A program made the position numbers and the translations under genes. A DNA stretch of 64,000 nt from Amoebidium appalachense (lineage: Eukaryota > Ichthyosporea): positions 14,260,001 through 14,324,000 of the forward strand of contig CAVNZM010000003.1 in assembly GCA_963693365.1 (NCBI GenBank), in the 5' to 3' direction. Of this stretch, positions 1 through 10,508 are shown piece by piece. Below the pieces are notes generated by a model. It was given only the letters and a program-made list of their open reading frames with translations. It made no database searches and was not told the origin of the DNA. Positions within the stretch are counted from its first letter, which is position 1; every line of letters starts with the position of its first letter.

Positions 1-528
1 ACACATCAAGGCTGGGTCGGGAGATGCTCACCATAGCCATAGCAGGCCGGGAGGAGAGACGGGAGGAACGACGGGGAACGGTACGGAGGGGCTCAGGGGC
101 CGGGGGGTTGTCTGTGACAGACACTCGGTGGTCGGGGATGGGGGCCTGGAAGCCAGGGATGGGTGCCGTGTTGAGGGGGGAGTCGGATAACACGGGGCTG
201 GACGGGGCCGAGTGGAACTCCGGAGACCCAGGACGAACCGGGGTGAGATGACCAGGTAGGTGGTCATTGACGGCAGGGGCCGGCAGCAGGGGTTGCTGAC
301 CGGTGGGGGGGGGGGTGGGTGGAGCCACGGGGGCAGGTACACGACGGGGGGAACGACGGATAATCACCGACGGAATTTCATCGTCATCGGAATTGGAATT
401 TCCGGAATGCAGGGATGAATCGATTGAGGTCGTCTGATTGGTGGCCTGCACAGAAATCTGATTGGATGCCGTGGTGAATTGTGATTCGTCGAAGACGACA
501 TCGCGGTAGAGGTTGACCGTGTTGCCAC
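1..528 (-). mobile_element. Copia internal fragment (integrase C-terminus / IN-RT linker)
   Basis: Near-identical to 3620-4146. It encodes, on the minus strand, the end of the copia integrase and the Pro/Ser-rich linker that precedes reverse transcriptase. At 528/529 the coding sequence jumps directly into LTR sequence, so the rest of integrase, gag, the primer site and the end of the LTR are deleted. The homopolymer at 305-315 is 11 G, a length that keeps the linker in the likely functional frame, unlike the two longer copies. The left end lies outside the window. Confidence 0.85.
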
Positions 529-1173
529 AAAGATTTCAAACAACAACTGAATCTTTATTGTGCTCTCGGTTCCTTTTGTACTTGCGACTTATCACCTTAT
601 CACAACTAAAGAGGGAGAACCAATCGGTTCTATCAGAAGATAGAAAAACACATTCCGACAGAGCATACGCATTCCAACTTCCGATTAAACTAAAGTGTAG
701 AAACTCTTACTTAAATAAATTAAGTAATTATACATCTAGTCACTATTAACTCACATATATATTTATGTTCGTCTCTATAAAGAAACTTATTTAAATACAT
801 ATATTTCCTAACAGTCGACACTCTCAAAGTGAAGACACTTTGCAATAAACCGAATTCCATATATATCTATTGTCCAATCACAACACACATATATTAACAG
901 ACAGGAATGCACAACACAATCTACAGATGTACTCGCTCGCGACTATTGGCGAGCCATCCTTTTGAGAACAAACTAGGCCATTTTGAAATAAAGGAAAGAC
1001 AACGAGTGAGGCTAGCCAATCACGCTACCTCTCAGATAAACAGAGGAGAGCAACTAGAAATAAAACACAATAAGTTCTTATCAGGCAAGAGAGCCAGGTG
1101 TGCACAGATCTACAGATATCTGTGCCCACAGAAACAAGGGAGAGAGAGATACGGGGGGGGGGGGGGGGGGGGG

Positions 1174-1206
<33 letters not shown>

Positions 1207-1344
1207 GGGGGAGAGAGAGGGAGAGAGAGAGAGAGAGGGAGAGAGAGAGAGCACAAAGGAGGAAAGCAGACACGAATACAAACAAGCTAGGACACATACA
1301 TACTTCAAGGCTCTTGCTGTCATACATGGTGACGTATTCCAACA
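529..1344 (-). repeat. Truncated copia LTR (3' LTR of the minus-strand element)
   Basis: Matches 6712-7520. The U3 end is intact at 1344 (reverse complement of TGTTGGAATACG) and is preceded, in element sense, by the polypurine tract at 1345-1355. The distal ~110 bp, including the ACAACA end, are missing at the junction with the integrase fragment. It contains the (CT)n/poly-C block typical of this LTR (plus-strand G run near 1154-1174 and GA repeat to ~1250). Confidence 0.85.
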
Positions 1345-2062
1345 TCCCCACTCAAGGGGTTGAAGTTTGTGTTCTCGTGTCTGTTGATGTGACGGTAGAT
1401 GGGGTCCAAACACAGGAGGGGCCGTCACACTCAAGTTTCCCCACTCGAGGATGCAAACCGAAGATCCTTGAGGTGGGAAGGAGAGAATCAAAACTGAAGA
1501 GGCACACAACGACGGTTGCCTCTGAAGACTCGAAATAAGAAATCATGGTGGTTATCGGCGATATATATATATAGATAGGAAACACTAGTGTATGTGTGAC
1601 GTGTTGGTGGCTAATGGTTTATACTGGGGACCACCCAGGTAAACACAAGACATGAACATCTTGTGGACTGATTTATAGACTGGTGGTCAACCAGTTAAGA
1701 CACGGGGAAGGTGCATCCCGTGGACTAGGTTTAGACTGGCAGTCAACCAGCACGTCATGGCTATAGATAATTATTTATACTGGGACGCCATCCCAGTTCG
1801 ACATATATATAAGTCGAATATAGAAGAAAACCAATATATATGGTGGGATATGAATATAAATAAACGACGGATGGTGGAGAATAATCCCCACTGAAGATGC
1901 ACACATATGACGATGGAAGACTGAGTCCCCACTGATGAAGAGAAACGATGAGGAGTAGTAGACTTTCGTTGGGAGGCATCTTGATCACCGTAGGTGTGTC
2001 AACTGCTGTCTAGGGCCCCAACCTACTCAGAAACCACTCGATGATGAACACCAGTGCACGGG
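1345..2062 (-). other. Copia 3' untranslated tail and polypurine tract
   Basis: Non-coding tail between RNase H and the 3' LTR of the minus-strand element. The true polypurine tract (element sense TTGAGTGGGGA) is at 1345-1355 next to the LTR. It shares the succession of CTGG...CCAG hairpins described for 14963-15643. Similar tails occur at 8996-9477, 16238-16833 and ~19400-20121. Confidence 0.75.
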
Positions 2063-5000
2063 TCAGTCACGGAGACTGAGGTTGGCACGGTGTGTGTCGT
2101 GGGCCGTACCAGCCAGAGGCTTGGTGAAGATGTCGGCCAGGTTCTTCTTGGTGTCGATGTAGGTGACAGTGACGTCCCCACTGTTGATGTAGTCCTTTGT
2201 GTTGAAGTAACGAACGGCAATGTGCTTGGTCCGGTGCTTGATGGTGTTGGAGTGGACCAGAGCAATGGTGGACTGATTGTCACAGTACACGGGGGGTGGG
2301 CTCGGTCATGGGGTAGCCCAGCTCCTTTAGTAGATCACGGTGCCAGACAACATCTTGCACGGCAGCATTGAGGGCCAGGAGCTCGGCCTCACACGTGGAG
2401 GTTGCAGTGATCGTCTGCAGCTTGGAGTGGTAGGTGACGGGGGAGCCTTCGAGGAGGATGACGTACCCAGACGTGGAACGACGGGTGGTGGGGCAACCAG
2501 CAAAGTCAGAATCCGAGTAGCACTCAAGGATGGGCACCTTGCTGTTGGGGGCCTTCTTCTTGTAGTAGAGGCCGAGGTTGATGGTGCCGAGCAGGTAACG
2601 AACGACACGGAGGAGAAGCTCCCAGGCAGTCTTGGTGGGCTTGGAGCTGAATCGGCCGAGGTAGCCAATGGCATACGAGATGTCAGGCCGGGAGCACCGA
2701 GCAACCCACAGCAGACGGCCGAGGAGTTCACGGTAGGGGACGGTGGTGGGCAGGGATGAGTGGGAGGTCTCGTTGATGATGGTGCCCACGGGAATAGGGG
2801 GGGCCTTAGGCTTGGCATCGACCAGGTTGAAGTCGGTGATGATGTCCTCGATGTAGGAGGACTGCAGCAGCTTGAGGGAGTCACGGGTGTACAGCAGTTG
2901 GGTGCCGAGGAAGATGTCTGGCAGACCGACCTTGCACTCGGCAGACTTCGTGATGTGACGAACAAGCCCCTGCATGATGGTGGAGTTCCGTGTGCAGGTG
3001 ATGATGGCATCATCAACGTAGTTGCCCGAACGGATGATGTGCCCGTTGGGGAACTGACGGAAGTAGACACACGGATCGGAACGGAGACGGGTGAGGCCGT
3101 GGGCAATGAGAATGGAGTTGAAGAACTCGTACCATGCCAGGGATGCCTTCTTGAGTCCGTAGATGGCCTTCTTGAGTTTCCAGACTTTGTGTTCATTGCC
3201 ATGGAGGATAAAACCAGGAGGTTGCTCCATGTACAAAGTCTCGTCGAGGGGGCTGTTGAGGAAGGCCGTGCTGATGTCGAGTTGATGGATCTCGTGGTCC
3301 TGTTGCACACCGAGGGCAAGCAGGGCACGGACGGAGGAGGACATGACGACGGGGGAAGAGTTTTCACCGTAGTCAACACCGTAGACTTGGGTGAAACCCT
3401 TGGCCACACCACGACCCTTGATCTTGGTGTCACCAGCAGAGTTGAGGACCTTCTCCGTGACAATCCACTTGAATCGGATGATGTTGGCATCGGAGGGGGG
3501 CTCAACTACGTCGAAGATGTCCTTGTCGATGAAAGCCTTGTACTCGGCAGTGAGGGCAGTCACCACTTCATCACCCTTGGTGCCAGAGCACAGCTTCTGA
3601 ATTGACCGGGGCAGCTGAGACACATCAAGGCTGGGTCGGGAGATGCTCACCATAGCCATAGCAGGCCGGGAGGAGAGACGGGAGGAACGACGGGGAACGG
3701 TACGGAGGGGCTCAGGGGCCGGGGGGTTGTCTGTGACAGACACTCGGTGGTCGGGGATGGGGGCCTGGAAGCCAGGGATGGGTGCCGTGTTGAGGGGGGA
3801 GTCGGATAACACGGGGCTGGACGGGGCCGAGTGGAACTCCGGAGACCCAGGACGAACCGGGGTGAGATGACCAGGTAGGTGGTCATTGACGGCAGGGGCC
3901 GGCAGCAGGGGTTGCTGACCGGTGGGGGGGGGGTGGGTGGAGCCACGGGGGCAGGTACACGACGGGGGGAACGACGGATAATCACCGACGGAATTTCATC
4001 GTCATCGGAATTGGAATTTCCGGAATGCAGGGATGAATCGATTGAGGTCGTCTGATTGGTGGCCTGCACAGAAATCTGATTGGATGCCGTGGTGAATTGT
4101 GATTCGTCGAAGACGACATCGCGGTAGAGGTTGACCGTGTTGCCACGTAGATTCATGATCTTGTGGGCTTTGTTGGTGATATCCCAGCCCACGTAGGTGC
4201 CGAGTTTGACGGTAGAGGCCAACTTGTCTCGTTTGGATGCAGGGACGTGTACATAGGCTGGGCAGCCGAACACGTGCAGGTGGGAGATGTCAGGCTTGAC
4301 ACCGTAGAAAATTTCAAACGGTGTACGGCCATTGGCAGCTCTGGCCGGGGTCACGTTGATGATGTAGGCAGCATGCTTGAGAGCAGCTCCCCACAGTTTG
4401 GGGGAAAGGGAGTCGGCCTTGTCCTGATGAAGGAAGCACCGAACGATCTCCTGCAGATCCCTCATCTTACGTTCAACGAAGCCGTTGAGTTGGGGGCAGT
4501 CAACCGGGGCAAATTCTTGAATGATGCCCTTGGACTGGCAGTACTGCTCCATAGCGTGGGAGGTGAACTCGGACCCAGAGTCTGAACGGAAGTGGGTCAC
4601 CACCTTGTCGGGTTGCTTGTCAGTAGTCTCAACCAGGGCCTTGACGTATTCGAGAGTTTCGGATCGATCACGGAGGAGGTACACGATGGTGTAGCCGGAG
4701 GCATCACAGGTACACACGAGGGCCACCTTGTAGCCACCATAGGAGGCACAGGGAGGCTCGAAGAAGTCCATGTGCCACTTGGCACCGGGGAAGGGGCACT
4801 GGGTTCTGGTGCCGGAGAATGGGGCCTTGGTGGTCTTGCCGGAGACACAACCGAAGCAGTCAGTGGTGTCAGCCACTGAGAGGGATGAGGGGAGGCCTGT
4901 CACGAGGTCACCTCTCACCATCTTGGTGAGGGTGGACAGGGCACGATGGCCGAGACGGTGGTGCCAGAGCTGAGGATCATTGTTGACCTTGACGTTGGCT

Positions 5001-6484
5001 ACCAGAGCAGTGACGGTCCGAGGGATGGAGGGACGTATCTCATAGTCAGTGATGAAGTACAGTCCATCTGTGCCTGTGAGGGAACACACGATGTTGCCAC
5101 CACGAGTGTAGAGGTATGATGGGAATGCATCCTCATCATCGAGGTGGGCAAGGAGACCCGACTTGGAGGCCATTGAGGGTGATATCAGGAAGGCTGGGGA
5201 GTCGGGTACATAGAGGGTGTTGAGGCTCAGTACTGATGTTACTCCGTTGTAGGTGACGGCCAGGTTGATGACACCACGGTGATGTGCAGTGACGATGCCG
5301 AGGCCGTGGACGTCAGTTGGGGGGCATGGCTCAAGAGTAGAGAAGTACTCTTTTACTGGGCACACGTGGACGTTTGAAGCCGAGTCCCAGCAGGGGTCCA
5401 TGGGTAGGGAGGCCGTGGTGGACACGAGGGCAAAATGCACCTCTTTTCCAGACTTGGTGTTGGCACGGTGACGACGGGCAATTGAGCAGCCAGGTTTGTC
5501 ACACTGTGTGACATGATGGTCTTCGTGACAGTAGGCACAGTCGAGGGAGCCAGTGGTCTTGGCTCGGGGTGGCTGGGAATGACGGTTACCCCCTTTACGT
5601 GGGGGGTAGGGTGACCGGGAACGATAGCCGGGGGAACGGGACCGTGAGTAATCACGGTCAACTGAGGGGAATCGATCGGTGGGACGACCGCGGGGGTGAC
5701 GGGAGACGGAGCTGTCACGTCGGGGGATCCGGTGTCTGAGGTCGTCCTTGGTGAGTAGACGGCTTTGCAGGGCACGTGCTGTTCGGACGGTGGAGGAGGA
5801 CCCGGACCCAGAGTCGATGAGACCTTCACGGATCTCTGCAGCTCTGATGTCACTCATTAGACGGTTGTAGGTCTCGTAGTTAATGGTACGACGGAAGTAG
5901 TCGGCAATCATGGCCTGGATGTCGGTACAAACTAACTTACGGTTCTTCTTGAGGTGGATGAAGAAGTTATCCACCATAGTCTTGTGAGGAATGGGCTCTT
6001 CGAGGATGTGCAGGGTAGTGCACAGACGGCGTGCCATGGTGAGGTAGGCCGTGACGGTCTTGAAGTCTTTGAGTTCAAGCTCATGGTAGTCGAGGAGGAT
6101 TTGACGAGCACGATCTTCACGTTCAGCCGCATAGGTCATACGGAGGTTGTGGAAAGCTTGGGCAGGTGACACATCATCGTGGATTTGACCAGAGTTATAC
6201 AGCTCATCATTGGAGACGAGTTGAGTAAACATCTGTTCAAGGAGGTTGGAAGCCTCGGTGTAGGCCTCCTCAGTGTCGTAGCCGTGCCACTCATTCTCGT
6301 CGGAAGGGTCGACCCACTCGGGGGCCTTGATGACGGGCACGAACTTGGCCGCGGTGGTGGTACGTAGGTACCGGAAGATGACGGGTTCCCACTGATAATA
6401 GGTGAGACGTTTGCCGGACTTCTTGTCCGTGGTGTCATCCCCTTTCCAGGGGGTGAGGTTGAGATACGCAGGTTTCTCCGACAT
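2063..6484 (-). pseudogene. Copia gag-pol polyprotein, frameshifted
   Basis: The start is the ATG at 6484 in ACCATGT context; an upstream in-frame TTG is not needed. Residues below count from that TTG, as in the second copy. Gag occupies about 1-320 with an SR/RG-rich basic tract and a CCHC-like knuckle (CAYC...H...C). A DSA protease motif follows near 370, then an H-H-C-C integrase finger and a D,D35E core. RT has YVDD; RNase H has SDSDFAG and CEAELLAL blocks. Compared with the other copies there are two frame breaks, both in homopolymers. One is the 10-G run at 3924-3933 between integrase and RT; the other is one extra G near 2291-2296 within RNase H. The final stop follows LSLRD at 2063. 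Sequencing error in the homopolymers is possible, so this could be a live element. Confidence 0.9.
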
Positions 6485-6590
6485 GGTGATCAATCAGTCA
6501 GATGATGCGTGAGAGAGGAATCAGATCGGTATTCAAATTTGAATATTTTTGATTGCAGCGAGAGTATGTGTTTGCGAGAGCGTGCGAAAA

Positions 6591-6603
6591 TGGGCCTTTA
6601 ACC
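6591..6603 (-). other. Primer-binding site, mutated
   Basis: In element sense this reads GGTTAAAGGCCCA, immediately after the LTR end. The two plus-strand copies read GGTTATGGGCCCA, complementary to the anticodon loop of initiator tRNA-Met. Two central bases differ here (TG to AA), which should weaken priming. Confidence 0.75.
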
Positions 6604-7520
6604 TGTTGTTCTGTACGGGTCTAAGGGAGCAGAGTGCACAGAGGTGTCATGTAAAAACACGACTAACACATTAATGAGAGGGCAATCGGAGTTGTTCACG
6701 AGACATTGAAAGATTTCAAACAACAACTGAATCTTTATTGTGCTCTCGGTTCCTTTTGTACTTGCGACTTATCACCTTATCACAACTAAAGAGGGAGAAC
6801 CAATCGGTTCTATCAGAAGATAGAAAAACACATTCCGACAGAGCATACGCATTCCAACTTCCGATTAAACTAAAGTGTAGAAACTCTTACTTAAATAAAT
6901 TAAGTAATTATACATCTAGTCACTATTAACTCACATATATATTTATGTTCGTCTCTATAAAGAAACTTATTTAAATACATATATTTCCTAACAGTCGACA
7001 CTCTCAAAGTGAAGACACTTTGCAATAAACCGAATTCCATATATATCTATTGTCCAATCACAACACACATATATTAACAGACAGGAATGCACAACACAAT
7101 CTACAGATGTACTCGCTCGCGACTATTGGCGAGCCATCCTTTTGAGAACAAACTAGGCCATTTTGAAATAAAGGAAAGACAACGAGTGAGGCTAGCCAAT
7201 CACGCTACCTCTCAGATAAACAGAGGAGAGCAAATAGAAATAAAACACAATAAGTTCTTATCAGGCAAGAGAGCCAGGTGTGCACAGATCTACAGATATC
7301 TGTGCCCACAGAAACAAGGGAGAGAGAGATACGGGGGGGGGGGGGGGGGGGAGAGAGAGAGAGAGAGAGAAAGAGAGGGAGAGAGAGAGAGAGAGGGAGA
7401 GAGAGAGAGAGAGGGAGAGAGAGAGAGCACAAAGGAGGAAAGCAGACACGAATACAAACAAGCTAGGACACATACATACTTCAAGGCTCTTGCTGTCATA
7501 CATGGTAACGTATTCCAACA
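6604..7520 (-). repeat. Copia 5' LTR (917 bp)
   Basis: Complete LTR: element-sense TGTTGGAATA at 7520 to ...ACAACA at 6604. It includes an AATAAA signal (GCACAATAAAGATTC in element sense, near 6735) and a purine-rich block of G run plus (GA)n on the plus strand (7333-7428). It is nearly identical to 529-1344 where both exist, indicating recent activity. Confidence 0.92.
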
Positions 7521-8253
7521 GTATCATGCTGTCGTGGCGAAAAACGCGATAATATTGCTTCTGACTCAAGAGGCCGAGTCCGATCTTCGTGTACCCTCTG
7601 AAGAGGCCAAGCAGCTGGTCAACCGAATCGTGAAATTCGCAATGTCGGACGACGGGGTTTTCTTCGACTTCGGGGGTCCCAACACGGATGGAACATGGGG
7701 CAACATGACAAGTGAACGGAAGTTCAACGAAGCAATCCGTGTCAGCATCCTCGAGTACTGGAAACCTGGCAGTTTTAAGGGCCAGAAACGCGTCCGCGAT
7801 CTAGACGACGATCCTTACTCGAGCTCTAAGCGGTCACGGGAGGACAAAGAAGCTGAGCTGTCAGGGGGGCCCAAGCCAATGGTCTTCGGATACTCTGCCA
7901 TCGGGACCAGTACCGCTGCTGACGCACTAGTCGCTGGCGGTTTGTTGGATGCTATGTCGCGCAAGAAGAAGAAGCCCAATCCGACATCTCTCCCGACTTC
8001 AGAATCGGGTGTGCAACCTGCCCAGCACCCAGCACCGGCATCACCCCCGACCAACCCGGCACCGATCCCGGCAGCGTCACCAGTACCGACACCTGCACCT
8101 GCACCAGCCGAGACACCTGCCCAGAACTCGCCACTTTCGACCCAACAGCCAATTGCAGTAGCCGAAAATGGAGTCGACCAGAATCAGACTATTGAGCCCG
8201 ACGATAATGATTTGCTCGAGCTCGTAGAGGAGGCCGAAACAAACTCCATCTAA
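7521..8253 (+). CDS. Hypothetical protein, 5' part lost to copia insertion
   Basis: An open frame of about 244 codons enters from the LTR boundary and ends with TAA at 8253. The first ~90 residues look globular (VVAKNAIILLLTQ, KFNEAIRVSILEYWKPG). A basic stretch (SSKRSRED, SRKKKKP) could be a nuclear localisation signal. The last ~100 residues are a Pro/Ala/Thr-rich low-complexity tail ending in an acidic segment. The frame is accidentally open upstream into the antisense of the LTR to an ATG at 7087, but that part is repeat sequence. I do not recognise the family. It may be a host exon cut by the retrotransposon; the AG at the LTR boundary could even act as a splice acceptor. Confidence 0.55.
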
Positions 8254-8995
8254 GATTAAGCAGGATTGTTCTTTGTTGTTTTTGCGATTGCTCGTGTTTT
8301 CTTATGATTTAGTTTTTGGAATTTGCTGTGCTCTAATCTGTTAATGAAAACACAATTTTAGTCTATCATTACTAAACTGAGTGCCATACAAGATTCCATG
8401 TGGTCCACCGTCTTTTGAACTAGATGCCGATGAGTCTTTTTTTATCTAGATAAGTCCTTCAACTCTATCTCATTCGTCTACTCTGTATTTGAAAGTCAAA
8501 TTATGATTACTACTGGACGGCAGTATAATTGTATTATTGTGTACATGGACGGCTTACACAGTAAATTTCTTGACCGAGAATGATGAGTTATCCAACACTT
8601 TTTGTTCCTGACAAATAAAATCATAAGCAAACTTTGCAATGGTTTACACGACATACATTACCCCCCCCCCCCCCCCCATTTTTCCTCGTCTTTTCCCGCA
8701 TCCCGGTCCCTTCCAGTCTTTTTAGTGTCAAATCATACACAGTGCCAAGAGCCGCTTTTCAGCAGGGCAACAAATCTGTATAAGTTTTGGTTATCATTGA
8801 TCGGTGAGGCCAACGTGATTTTGCTGATTCTTGAAGTGAAATAAGAAATTTTCAGTTCCTTAGAGTCCCGAAATCTAGTACACCACTCTAGCATATATAG
8901 TATTGCATACTTTTGCCCCGTACCAAAAAATAATGGGCAAAATCGAGGTTTTTGGTCAAAATCGAAGATACCCCAGAAATCGGAAGCAACCTCCT
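8254..8995. other. AT-rich intergenic spacer
   Basis: No convincing coding sequence. It contains an AATAAA at ~8616 that could end the preceding transcript, and a 17-C run at ~8661-8677. The right edge is a copia tail fragment beginning near 8996. Confidence 0.6.
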
Positions 8996-9477
8996 TAATG
9001 GTTTATACTGGGGACCACCCAGGTAAACACAAGGCATGAACATCTTGTGGACTGATTTATAGACTGGTGGTCAACCAGTTAAGACACGGGGAAGGTGCAT
9101 CCCGTGGACTAGGTTTAGACTGGCAGTTAACCAGCATGCCATGGCTATAGATAATTATTTATACTGGGACGCCATCCCAGTTCGACATATATATAAAGTC
9201 GAATATAGAAGAAAACCAATATATATGGTGGGATATGAATATAAATAAACGACGGATGGTGGAGAATAATCCCCACTGAAGATGCACACACATGACGATG
9301 TAAGACTGAGTCCCCACTGATGAAGAGAAACGATGAGGAGTAGTAGACATTCGTTGGGAGGCATCTTGAGCACCGTAGGTGTGTCAACTGCTGTCCAGGG
9401 CCCCAACCTACTCAGAAACCACTCGATGATGAACACCAGTGCACGGGGCAGTCACGGAGACTGTGGTTGGCACGGTG
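8996..9477 (-). mobile_element. Copia 3' tail fragment, minus strand
   Basis: Matches the minus-strand element from its 3' untranslated tail to the last codons of RNase H (compare ~1605-2095). It stops abruptly at 9477, where a plus-strand LTR begins. The rest of this minus-strand copy does not reappear on the far side of the plus-strand array, so this is a rearranged inverted junction rather than a simple nested insertion. Confidence 0.85.
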
Positions 9478-9569
9478 TGTTGGAATACGTCACCATGTAT
9501 GACAGCAAGAGCCTTGAAGTATGTATGTGTCCTAGCTTGTTTGTATTCGTGTCAGCTTTCCTTCTTTGT

Positions 9570-9639
<70 letters not shown>

Positions 9640-10390
9640 CCCCCCCCCCCCCCCCCCCCCGTATCTCTCTCTCCCTTGTTTCTGTGGGCACAGATATCTG
9701 TAGATCTGTGCACACCTGGCTCTCTTGCCTGATAAGAACTTATTGTATTTTATTTCTGTTTGCTCTCCTCTGTTTATCTGAGAGGTAGCGTGATTGGCTA
9801 GCCTCACTCGTTGTCTTTCCTTTATTTCAAAATGGCTTAGTTTTGTTCTCAATAGGATGGCTCGCCAATAGTCGCGAGCGAGTACATCTGTAGATCGTGT
9901 TGTGCATTCCTGTCTGTTAATATATGTGTGTTGTGATTGGACAATAGATATATATGGAATTCGGTTTATTGCAAAGTGTCTTCACTTTGAGAGTGTCGAC
10001 TATTAGGAAATATATGTATTTAAATAAGTTTCTTTATAGAGACGAACATAAATATATATGTGAGTTAATAGTGACTAGATGTATAATTACTTAATTTATT
10101 TAAGTAAGAGTTTCTACACTTTAGTTTAATCGGAAGTTGGAATGCGTATGCTCTGTCGGAATGTGTTTTTCTATCTTCTGATAGAACCGATTGGTTCTCC
10201 CTCTTTAGTTGTGATAAGGTGATAAGTCGCAAGTACAAAAGAAACCGAGAGCACAATAAAGAATCAGTTGTTGTTTGAAATCTTTCAATGTCTCGTGAAC
10301 AACTCCGATTGCCCTCTCATTAATGTGTTAGTCGTGTTTTACATGACACCTCTGTGCACTCTGCTCCCTTAGACCCGTACAAAAACAACA
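9478..10390 (+). repeat. Copia 5' LTR (913 bp)
   Basis: Begins TGTTGGAATACG and ends ACAACA directly before the primer site. It contains (CT)n followed by poly-C (9571-9660) and a polyadenylation signal AATAAA at 10255-10260. No matching 5-bp target duplication is found between 9473-9477 and the bases after 21025. Confidence 0.93.
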
Positions 10391-10403
10391 GGTTATGGGC
10401 CCA
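10391..10403 (+). other. Primer-binding site, half-tRNA type
   Basis: GGTTATGGGCCCA lies directly after the LTR. Its complement, TGGGCCCATAACC, is the conserved anticodon stem-loop of eukaryotic initiator tRNA-Met. Classical copia is known to prime from a tRNA-iMet 5' half cut in the anticodon loop; the site seen here fits that mode rather than pairing with the CCA end. Confidence 0.85.
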
Positions 10404-10508
10404 TTTTCGCACGTTCTCGCAACACATACTCTCGCTGCAATCGAAAATATTCAAATTTGAATACCGATCTGATTCCTCTCTCACGCATCATCTGACTGAT
10501 TGATCACC

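Larger units (their letters stand above)
529..7520 (-). mobile_element. Ty1/copia LTR retrotransposon, minus-strand copy
   Basis: The order in element sense is 5' LTR (7520-6604), primer site (6603-6591), gag-pol (6484-2063), a ~700-bp 3' untranslated tail with hairpins, polypurine tract (1355-1345) and truncated 3' LTR (1344-529). Domain order is gag, protease, integrase, RT, RNase H, which is the copia order. The LTR termini and primer-site sequence resemble those of the classical copia group. The right flank is 7521 onward; a target-site duplication cannot be tested because the left end is rearranged. Confidence 0.93.

Noticed and set aside
2327-3505. Ser/Pro-rich frames overlapping the copia RT region
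   Set aside because: Out-of-frame shadows of RT-RNase H, present identically in both copies.
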